A DNA stretch of 64,000 nt. Source: Deltaproteobacteria bacterium. GTDB taxonomy: Bacteria > Desulfobacterota > Binatia > HRBIN30 > JACQVA1. Of this stretch, positions 57,845 to 64,000 are shown piece by piece. Within the stretch, counting starts at the first letter, position 1. Each line of letters starts with the position of its first letter. The notes under the pieces are model-generated. The model ran no database searches. It was not told the origin of the DNA and worked only from the letters and a program-made list of their open reading frames with translations. Both the position numbers and the translations under genes were made by a program. The stretch is taken from positions 29,607 to 93,606 of the forward strand of contig JACOST010000003.1 in assembly GCA_016178705.1 (NCBI GenBank). Reading direction: 5' to 3'.

Positions 57845-58165
57845 TTACCTGTCGAGTTGATCGCCACAGCGGCGGCAGACGCGGATGTTGTGACCATCTT
57901 GCAGCGTCTTCTTACCCATCCGCACGGGCGCATTGCACTTGTCGCACATGATCATCACATTGGAGCGATGCAGCGGGGCTTCCTTCTCGATGATGCCTTG
58001 CGGGCTTTGCGGTCCGCGCCCTTTGCTGTGGCGCTTGACCAGGTTGAGCCGCTCGATCACCACGCGCTCGCGCTCGGGCAGCACGCGCAGCACCTTGCCG
58101 GTCTTGCCGCGTTCCTTCCCGGCAATGATCATCACCGTATCGTTCTTCCGAATCTGCGCACGCAT
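57845..58165 (-). CDS. rplX: 50S ribosomal protein L24 with zinc-ribbon tail
   Basis: 106 residues. [20 protein letters not shown] is the KOW motif. The C-terminal extension has [11 protein letters not shown] and RVCRRCGDQ, a four-cysteine knuckle seen in some lineages. ATG 58165 is preferred over GTG 58180, which would overlap rplN. Confidence 0.95.
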   Translation of the reverse strand: MRAQIRKNDTVMIIAGKERGKTGKVLRVLPERERVVIERLNLVKRHSKGRGPQSPQGIIEKEAPLHRSNVMIMCDKCNAPVRMGKKTLQDGHNIRVCRRCGDQLDR

Positions 58166-58176
58166 GATGATTCGCC

Positions 58177-58545
58177 TCACAGCACCTCGGGCGCCAGCGA
58201 CAGGATTTTCATGAACCGCTTGGCGCGCAGTTCGCGCGCCACCGGCCCGAAAATACGAGTGCCGATCGGCTCGCGTTGGTTATCGATCAGAACCGCCGAG
58301 TTGGAGTCGAACTTGATGTAGGAACCATCCGCACGGCCGACCTCTTTGGCGGTGCGCACGACGACGGCCTTCATCACCTCGCCTTTTTTCACCTTGGCGT
58401 TGGGTATCGCCTCTTGCACCGACACCACGATGATGTCGCCCAGCGACGCGTACCTGCGTCGCGAGCCACCGAGCACCTTGATGCAGAGGACCCTGCGGGC
58501 GCCGGAGTTGTCGGCGACGTCGAGAACTGTCTCTGCTTGCACCAT
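58177..58545 (-). CDS. rplN: 50S ribosomal protein L14
   Basis: 122 residues. [20 protein letters not shown] is the usual start, and the end [20 protein letters not shown] is typical. No tail extension. Confidence 0.97.
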   Translation of the reverse strand: MVQAETVLDVADNSGARRVLCIKVLGGSRRRYASLGDIIVVSVQEAIPNAKVKKGEVMKAVVVRTAKEVGRADGSYIKFDSNSAVLIDNQREPIGTRIFGPVARELRAKRFMKILSLAPEVL

Positions 58546-58583
58546 CTCACTTCATCCCATCGAACGCTCGGGGCGCCGGCTGT

Positions 58584-58847
58584 TCAGACCGCCTTCTCCA
58601 GAATCGAGCGGACCGTCCAACGCTTGCCGCGACTCAGCGGCCTGGTCTCGGCGATCAGCACCCGATCGCCGACGCCGCAGCGATTCTGCTCGTCGTGAAC
58701 TTTGAAACGCGTCTGCCGACGAAGGTGCTTCTTGTACTTCGGGTGTTGCACCAAGCGTTCGACAGTGACCACGATGGTTTTTTCCATCTTGTCGCTCACC
58801 ACCACGCCTTGGCGGACCTTGGCTTTGCCGCGCTCGTTGTCAGCCAT
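58584..58847 (-). CDS. rpsQ: 30S ribosomal protein S17
   Basis: 87 residues. [20 protein letters not shown] and [18 protein letters not shown] are diagnostic. The start and the rpmC stop share one base. Confidence 0.97.
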   Translation of the reverse strand: MADNERGKAKVRQGVVVSDKMEKTIVVTVERLVQHPKYKKHLRRQTRFKVHDEQNRCGVGDRVLIAETRPLSRGKRWTVRSILEKAV

Positions 58848-59047
58848 TACCGTTTGATCCCCTTCGCCCGTTCGTGCTGGATCGTGAGCGCGCGCGCGAT
58901 GTCGTTGCGCGTTTTCCGGATCTGCGCTGGGCTTTCCAATCGATTCGTCCCCCGCCGCAAGCGCAGGTGAAACAACGACTCGCGCAGCTCCTGCACCTTG
59001 GCGCTCAGCTCCTGATCGCTCAAGTCGCGCAATTCACTAGCTTGCAT
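58847..59047 (-). CDS. rpmC: 50S ribosomal protein L29
   Basis: 66 residues. [20 protein letters not shown] and a helical end [20 protein letters not shown] are typical. ATG 59047 is used; five residues more are open upstream. It overlaps the rplP end. Confidence 0.95.
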   Translation of the reverse strand: MQASELRDLSDQELSAKVQELRESLFHLRLRRGTNRLESPAQIRKTRNDIARALTIQHERAKGIKR

Positions 59048-59462
59048 GCGCCGCTCCCACACGGGTTCGCAATTGCGTCGGTACCGACAATTTGTGTGCG
59101 GCCAAGCGGAAGGCTTCCTTCGCCACCACGTCGGTGACGCCCTCCATCTCGAACAGCATGCGTCCGGGCTTGACCACGGCGACCCACATCTCCGGTGCGC
59201 CCTTGCCTTTTCCCATGCGAGTCTCGGCCGGCTTTTTCGTCAGCGGCTTATCGGGGAAGACGCGGATCCAGACGCGGCCGCCGCGCTTGATGTGGCGGGT
59301 GAGCGCCACGCGCGCCGCTTCCAACTCGCGCGCCGACACCCAGCCGCGGTCGGTGGCCTGCAACCCGTAGTCGCCGAATGCGAGCGCGGCGCCGCGATAC
59401 GCGGTGCCGCGGCGGCGCCCTTTCATTTGCTTGCGGTGTTTGACTTTCTTCGGTTGCAGCAT
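59037..59462 (-). CDS. rplP: 50S ribosomal protein L16
   Basis: 141 residues. [20 protein letters not shown] and the [20 protein letters not shown] segment are diagnostic. The last residues overlap the rpmC start. Confidence 0.97.
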   Translation of the reverse strand: MLQPKKVKHRKQMKGRRRGTAYRGAALAFGDYGLQATDRGWVSARELEAARVALTRHIKRGGRVWIRVFPDKPLTKKPAETRMGKGKGAPEMWVAVVKPGRMLFEMEGVTDVVAKEAFRLAAHKLSVPTQLRTRVGAAHAS

Positions 59463-59480
59463 CGCGAATCCTTGATCGAC

Positions 59481-60143
59481 TTACGCGCCGACCGCGTGCT
59501 TCTGCAGCTCTTCGTCGCGGGTGATGACTTCACCGCGGAAGATCCAGCAACGAACGCCGATGACACCATAGGTCGTCTTCGCCACCGCCAGACCATAGCT
59601 GATATCGGCGCGCAGGGTGTGCAGCGGCACGCGACCCTCGCGGTACCATTCGGTGCGGGCGATTTCCGCTCCCCCCAAACGTCCGGCGCTCTGCACGCGG
59701 ATGCCGAGCGCGCCCATGCGCATGGCGCGGCCGACGGCTTCCTTCATCGCGCGGCGGAAGGCGACACGCCGTTCGAGCTGCAACGCCACGTTCTCCGCCA
59801 CCAGTTGGGCGTCGACGTCGGGCCGGCGAACCTCATGGATATTGATGAACGTTTCCTTCTTGGTCAGCTTGGCGACTTCGCTCTTGAGCTTTTCGATTTC
59901 GGCGCCCTTCTTGCCGATCACGATGCCCGGTCGCGCGGTGTAGATGTTGATCTTCGCCTTGTTTGCGGCGCGCTCGATCTCCACCTTCGAGATACCCGCG
60001 TGGTACAGCCGCTCCTTGAGAAACTGGCGCACGCGCAGATCCTCGCGCAGGAGTTGCGCGTAGTCGCGCCGCGCAAACCACTTCGAGTCCCAACCCTCGA
60101 TGACGCCCAGGCGAAAGCCTCGTGGATGTACTTTCTGTCCCAT
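59481..60143 (-). CDS. rpsC: 30S ribosomal protein S3
   Basis: 220 residues. [20 protein letters not shown], the KH-domain [20 protein letters not shown], and [20 protein letters not shown] are diagnostic. Contacts mRNA at the entry channel. Confidence 0.97.
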   Translation of the reverse strand: MGQKVHPRGFRLGVIEGWDSKWFARRDYAQLLREDLRVRQFLKERLYHAGISKVEIERAANKAKINIYTARPGIVIGKKGAEIEKLKSEVAKLTKKETFINIHEVRRPDVDAQLVAENVALQLERRVAFRRAMKEAVGRAMRMGALGIRVQSAGRLGGAEIARTEWYREGRVPLHTLRADISYGLAVAKTTYGVIGVRCWIFRGEVITRDEELQKHAVGA

Positions 60144-60151
60144 CTGATTTC

Positions 60152-60487
60152 CTACGCGCGCTCGTCGACGACGATGAGGACGTGGCTAGTGCGCTTGCGA
60201 ATCGGGGTGGCCCGACCCTGCGCGCGCGGCGTGAACCGCTTCATGGTGGTGCCGGCGCCGACGCTGATGTGCTTCACGTACAAGCGGTCGACATCGACGT
60301 TCTGCGTGTTCTCGGCGTTGGCGACGGCCGATTTCAAGGTCTTGGCAACCATCCGCGCGCCCTTCTTCGGTACGAACTCGAGCAGGTTGAGGGCGTCGCC
60401 CACGTTCTTGCCGCGGATGAGGTCCACCACCAGGCGGGCCTTTTGCGGCGCAATGCGCAGATGGCGGCTGATCGCGCGACTTTCCAT
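60152..60487 (-). CDS. rplV: 50S ribosomal protein L22
   Basis: 111 residues. [20 protein letters not shown] and the exit-tunnel hairpin [20 protein letters not shown] are diagnostic. Confidence 0.97.
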   Translation of the reverse strand: MESRAISRHLRIAPQKARLVVDLIRGKNVGDALNLLEFVPKKGARMVAKTLKSAVANAENTQNVDVDRLYVKHISVGAGTTMKRFTPRAQGRATPIRKRTSHVLIVVDERA

Positions 60488-60491
60488 CTCA

Positions 60492-60812
60492 CTACGCTTT
60501 CGCTGGAGCCGAGGCTGGGGCCGGTCCTGCCGACGGCTTCACTTCGGCCTTACGATCGCCCGAATGACCGTGAAAGGTTCGGGTCGGTGCAAACTCGCCG
60601 AGCTTGTGCCCCACCATGTTCTCCGTCACGAAAATCGGGATGAACTTGCGGCCGTTGTGAACCGCAAAGGTGTGTCCAACCATGTCGGGAAAAATCGTCG
60701 AACGCCGCGACCAGGTTTTGATCACGCGTTTCTCGCGGCTGGCGTTGAGTGCCTCGACCTTCTTCATAAGGTGCTGGTCAATGAACGGACCCTTTTTTAT
60801 CGACCGTGCCAC
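60492..60812 (-). CDS. rpsS: 30S ribosomal protein S19
   Basis: 106 residues. [20 protein letters not shown] and [20 protein letters not shown] are diagnostic. The end carries an Ala/Pro-rich tail ([13 protein letters not shown]) beyond the usual ~92 residues. Confidence 0.97.
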   Translation of the reverse strand: MARSIKKGPFIDQHLMKKVEALNASREKRVIKTWSRRSTIFPDMVGHTFAVHNGRKFIPIFVTENMVGHKLGEFAPTRTFHGHSGDRKAEVKPSAGPAPASAPAKA

Positions 60813-60821
60813 GTCCGTCTC

Positions 60822-61643
60822 CTACTTGCTGCGCCGCTTGACGATGAAGCGATCGGTGCGCGGGTTGTGGCGCGTCTTGTAGCCCTTCGCCGGCTGCCCC
60901 CACGGTGACTGCGGGTGATTACCCTTCGAACGGCCCTCGCCACCGCCGTGCGGATGATCGACGGGATTCATGGCGACGCCGCGGACGCTCGAGCGCCGCC
61001 CCTTCCAACGCGTCCGTCCGGCTTTCCCGATCGACACGTTCTCGTGATCCAGATTTCCGACTTGGCCAATGGTCGCGCGGCAGACGATCTGCACCTGGCG
61101 CAGTTCACCCGAGGGTAACTTCAGGAGCGCCGTGTCGCCTTCCTTGGCCATAAGCTGGATCGCGCTGCCGGCGCTGCGCCCCATTTGTCCGCCCTTGCCG
61201 GGCTTCAGCTCGACATTGTGAATCATCGTGCCGAGCGGAATCTGCTTCAGCGGCATCGCGTTGCCCGGCTTGATGTCGGCGCCCTCACCCGACACCACGG
61301 CATCGCCGACGCGCAGACCGTGCGGCGCCAGGATGTAGCGCTTCTCGCCATCCGCGTAGTGCAGCAACGCCAGGCGCGCCGAACGGTTCGGATCGTATTC
61401 GATGGCGGCAACACGCGCGGCAACGGTGTCCTTGTTGCGGCGGAAGTCGATGATCCGGTACCGGCGTTTATGGCCACCACCGCGATGGCGGCTGGTCATG
61501 CGGCCGAGCGCGTTGCGGCCGCCGGTCCGGCGATGCGAATCGATCAGGTTCCGCTCGGGCTCGGTCTTGGTGATGTCAGAGAAATCCGCAGCAGTCTGGA
61601 AGCGGCGGCCGGCCGACGTGGGTCGATATTGACGCGATGCCAT
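60822..61643 (-). CDS. rplB: 50S ribosomal protein L2
   Basis: 273 residues. [40 protein letters not shown] sequence ([20 protein letters not shown]) and the end [12 protein letters not shown] are diagnostic. Central to the peptidyl-transferase centre. Confidence 0.98.
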   Translation of the reverse strand: MASRQYRPTSAGRRFQTAADFSDITKTEPERNLIDSHRRTGGRNALGRMTSRHRGGGHKRRYRIIDFRRNKDTVAARVAAIEYDPNRSARLALLHYADGEKRYILAPHGLRVGDAVVSGEGADIKPGNAMPLKQIPLGTMIHNVELKPGKGGQMGRSAGSAIQLMAKEGDTALLKLPSGELRQVQIVCRATIGQVGNLDHENVSIGKAGRTRWKGRRSSVRGVAMNPVDHPHGGGEGRSKGNHPQSPWGQPAKGYKTRHNPRTDRFIVKRRSK

Positions 61644-61646
61644 AAT

Positions 61647-61937
61647 CTACACAGCCTCGAAGAAGTCGATGCGGCTGCCCTCGGCCAACGTCACGTACGC
61701 CTTCTTCCACGCGGGTCGTTGTCCCCGGCTGCGGCCGACGCTGCGAATCTTGCCGAGATACTTGGCGGTCCGCACCTTCTCGACCTTCACCTTGAACAGT
61801 GTCTCGATCGCCTGGCGAATCTCAGTCTTGTTGGCGTCGGGATGGACCTTGAACAATACTTGATTGCCTCGCTGATTGACGAGCGTGCCCTTCTCGGTGA
61901 TCAACGGCGACGCCACGACCTGGAAGACATCCTTCAT
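61647..61937 (-). CDS. rplW: 50S ribosomal protein L23
   Basis: 96 residues. VVASPLITEKGTLVNQRGNQ, FKVHPDANKTEIRQAIETLF and KVEKVRTAKYLGKIRSVGR are typical. Docking site for SRP and trigger factor. Confidence 0.96.
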   Translation of the reverse strand: MKDVFQVVASPLITEKGTLVNQRGNQVLFKVHPDANKTEIRQAIETLFKVKVEKVRTAKYLGKIRSVGRSRGQRPAWKKAYVTLAEGSRIDFFEAV

Positions 61938-61948
61938 GACGATCTCCC

Positions 61949-62578
61949 TCAGGCGACCCGCGCCACGAGCGCACTGAGCGCATCGGGCGTCAGGATCAGG
62001 TACTCATACTTCAGCAGGTCGTACACGTTCGCGCCTGCCGCGCGCAGCACCTTGACCTTGGGTAGATTGCGCGTGGCGCGCTCGAGCGCCTCGTCTTTCG
62101 CCGCCACGATGATCAGGCCGCTCTTGATCTGCAGATCGCTCATCATTTTGACGACGTGCTTGGTCTTGGCACTCTCGATCTCGATCTTGTCCAACAGGAC
62201 CAGCTTGCCTTCGCGCGCCTTCATCGAGAGCGCGGACGCCAACGCCACTCGTCGAGCCGAGGCCGGCAAGCGGTAACTGTAGTCGCGTGGTTGCGGGCCA
62301 AAGATGGTCGCGCCGCCGACCCAGATGGGCGAGCGCGAACTCCCGGCGCGCGCGCGCCCGGTACCCTTCTGCTTCCACGGCTTCTTGCCGCCACCGCGGA
62401 CAAAGGCACGGGTCTTCGTCGCGGCGGTGCCGGCGCGCCGATTGGCTTGCTGCATGCGCACCACTTCGTACAACAGATGGCGACGAACCGGCTGCGCGAA
62501 GATCGCCTCGGGCAACGTGAACTCGCCTACCGGCTCGTTGCGCTGCGACAGCATCGGGACGTTTCGCGGCTCAGCCAT
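61949..62578 (-). CDS. rplD: 50S ribosomal protein L4
   Basis: 209 residues. RAGTAATKTRAFVRGGGKKP, then WKQKGTGRARAGSSRSPIWV and GGATIFGPQPRDYSYRLP are diagnostic. It overlaps the rplC end by eight bases. Confidence 0.96.
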   Translation of the reverse strand: MAEPRNVPMLSQRNEPVGEFTLPEAIFAQPVRRHLLYEVVRMQQANRRAGTAATKTRAFVRGGGKKPWKQKGTGRARAGSSRSPIWVGGATIFGPQPRDYSYRLPASARRVALASALSMKAREGKLVLLDKIEIESAKTKHVVKMMSDLQIKSGLIIVAAKDEALERATRNLPKVKVLRAAGANVYDLLKYEYLILTPDALSALVARVA

Positions 62579-63230
62579 TGCGCGCTCCCGCGACCGTGCG
62601 CTTGACGGCCGGACGAATGACGACGATGCCGCTGCGAGCGCCGGCTACCGCTCCGCGAATCAGCACCACGTTGTCCTCAGGCCGCACCGCGATGACTTCC
62701 AAGTTCTGAGTCGTGATCTGTTCGTTGCCGTACTGGCCAGCCATACGCTTTCCCTTGAACACACGTCCGGGGTACGACCGGTTTCCGATCGATCCGCCGT
62801 GGCGAAAGTATTCGTGCGTACCGTGGCTGCCAGGAAACCCGCTGAAACCATGCCGCTTGATGACGCCGGTAAAGCCGCGCCCCTTGGTCGTGCCGGTCAC
62901 GTCGACGCGGTCACCTGCCTTGAACAGCGCGTCGACCGTGACGGCCGTACCAGCCGTCAGCGCGGCATCGCCGTCGACGCGGAACTCGCGCAGCACTTCG
63001 AAGACGCGCTCGCCCACTTTCCCGCAGTGATTCTTGTACGCCTTGGTCACCCGCGTGGCTTTCTTCTCGCCAAAGCCCAATTGGACCGCCGCGTAGCCGT
63101 CACTGGCGGCGGTCTTCACCTGCACCACCGTACACGGGCCGGTCTGCACCACGGTGACGGGAATCAGCTCCCCTTGGGGGCTGAACACCTGCGTCATGCC
63201 CAACTTCTTGCCAATGATTCCGAGTGCCAT
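62571..63230 (-). CDS. rplC: 50S ribosomal protein L3
   Basis: 219 residues. [40 protein letters not shown] and [20 protein letters not shown] are diagnostic. Confidence 0.97.
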   Translation of the reverse strand: MALGIIGKKLGMTQVFSPQGELIPVTVVQTGPCTVVQVKTAASDGYAAVQLGFGEKKATRVTKAYKNHCGKVGERVFEVLREFRVDGDAALTAGTAVTVDALFKAGDRVDVTGTTKGRGFTGVIKRHGFSGFPGSHGTHEYFRHGGSIGNRSYPGRVFKGKRMAGQYGNEQITTQNLEVIAVRPEDNVVLIRGAVAGARSGIVVIRPAVKRTVAGARNG

Positions 63231-63258
63231 CGTCGTGTCGTCAACTTTTGCGGCGGCG

Positions 63259-63567
63259 CTATTGCAGCTTGATTTCCACGTCGACTCCGGCTGCCAGATC
63301 GAGCTTGCCGAGCGCGTCGATCGTCTGTTGCGTGGGCTCGAGGATGTCGATCAGTCGTTTGTGTGTGCGAATCTCGAACTGTTCGCGCGACTTCTTGTCG
63401 ACGTGCGGCGAGCGGTTCACCGTGAACCGTTCGATATGCGTGGGGAGTGGGATCGGTCCGGCGACGCGACCGCCGGTGCGCCGCACGGTTTCGACGATCT
63501 CCTTCACGGATTGATCGAGCAAGCGGTGGTCGTAGGCCTTGAGGCGTATGCGAATTTTGTCGTTCAC
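63259..63567 (-). CDS. rpsJ: 30S ribosomal protein S10
   Basis: 102 residues. [20 protein letters not shown] and [20 protein letters not shown] are diagnostic. First gene of the S10 operon, 36 bases after tuf. Confidence 0.98.
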   Translation of the reverse strand: MNDKIRIRLKAYDHRLLDQSVKEIVETVRRTGGRVAGPIPLPTHIERFTVNRSPHVDKKSREQFEIRTHKRLIDILEPTQQTIDALGKLDLAAGVDVEIKLQ

Positions 63568-63603
63568 GTCAATCGGCTCCCGCTTGCTCCAATGTCGCGC
63601 CGG

Positions 63604-64000
63604 CTACTCGATGACCTTGGTGACGACGCCAGCACCGACGGTGCGGCCGCCTTCGCGGATGGCGAACCGCAGCCCTTCGTCCATCGCTATCGGCATGATC
63701 AGTTCAATCGCCAGCTTCACGTTGTCCCCCGGCATCACCATCTCGGTCCCCGCCGGCAACGTCGCCACCCCCGTCACGTCCGTGGTCCGAAAGTAGAACT
63801 GCGGCCGATACCCGTTGAAAAACGGTGTGTGCCGCCCACCCTCTTCCTTCGTCAACACATACGCCTCGGCCTCGAACTTGGTGTGCGGCGTGATACTCCC
63901 CGGCTTCGCCAACACCTGCCCGCGCTCGATCTCCTCGCGCTTGGTCCCGCGCAGCAGACACCCCACGTTGTCGCCCGCTTGCCCCTCGTCGAGGATCTTG
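63604..64000 (-). CDS. tuf: Elongation factor Tu, C-terminal part (cut by window edge)
   Basis: About 132 codons of the 3' end. Readable sequence includes [60 protein letters not shown], and the C-terminal [20 protein letters not shown]. This covers most of domain 3 and the end of domain 2. The gene continues past 64000. Its position upstream of rpsJ is the standard str/S10 junction. Confidence 0.97.
   Translation of the reverse strand, partial: KILDEGQAGDNVGCLLRGTKREEIERGQVLAKPGSITPHTKFEAEAYVLTKEEGGRHTPFFNGYRPQFYFRTTDVTGVATLPAGTEMVMPGDNVKLAIELIMPIAMDEGLRFAIREGGRTVGAGVVTKVIE

Noticed and set aside
59046..60908. Long plus-strand open frame antisense to rpsC-rplV-rpsS
   Set aside because: It lies wholly opposite ribosomal genes in very GC-rich DNA, where antisense frames stay open by codon bias. 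No known domains and no ribosome-binding site.
62304..63272. 322-residue plus-strand frame opposite rplD and rplC
   Set aside because: Antisense to highly conserved ribosomal genes; no start signal or domain.

Overview
This is a high-GC bacterial chromosome segment with no phage, plasmid or CRISPR signature. Its translational-machinery genes are of ordinary bacterial type. Several traits fit a deltaproteobacterial or Binatota-like lineage, probably an uncultured one: many lipoproteins, an exosortase, a MYXO-CTERM-like C-terminus, large AAA/TPR signalling proteins, DUF1329, DUF6502 and an ArsS-type radical SAM enzyme. That placement is inference from gene content, not from a database match.

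Layout. Positions 1-8.3 kb hold a winged-helix/AAA/TPR regulator, a run of minus-strand secreted proteins and lipoproteins, a frameshifted gene remnant and trmO. Positions 8.3-20.5 kb hold a hybrid histidine kinase, a cytochrome P450 divergent from a CrtC/AttH-like lipocalin protein, RNase HI, an ECF42-type sigma factor, a zinc-ribbon/cyclase/AAA/TPR protein, and a minus-strand set of exosortase partner, exosortase and L,D-transpeptidase. Positions 20.5-25.4 kb hold an SDR with a truncated second SDR, an EamA transporter, a sigma-54 activator with a GAF domain, and, directly downstream, a near-consensus -24/-12 promoter that drives two tiny membrane-protein genes.

Positions 25.5-35.3 kb form a metal-handling cluster on the plus strand: a small His/Cys protein, an outer-membrane porin, a zinc/manganese-type ABC transporter (binding protein, ATPase, permease), then a TolC/MFP/RND efflux set. 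Most junctions overlap by 1-4 bases, so the genes are probably co-transcribed and translationally coupled. Positions 35.4-48.5 kb are accessory: ArsS-like radical SAM, a DUF6883/DUF4926 pair, an 1132-residue KAP-type P-loop NTPase, a VapBC module bracketed by two copies of a gene tail, a DUF4440 protein, DUF1329, a quinone oxidoreductase, tRNA-Ser(GCU), DUF6502 with a lipoprotein, and an FG-GAP repeat protein.

Positions 48.6-64 kb are one continuous minus-strand S10-spc-alpha ribosomal operon. It runs from tuf (cut by the window edge) through rpsJ to rplQ and includes secY, adk, map and rpoA. infA is missing from its usual place between map and rpmJ.

At least four short, internally inverted (MITE- or REP-like) elements of about 75-110 bp lie between genes, one of them abutting a truncated gene. 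The most promising less-known systems are the sigma-54-driven micro-protein operon, the exosortase locus, and the KAP NTPase beside the DUF6883/DUF4926 pair.
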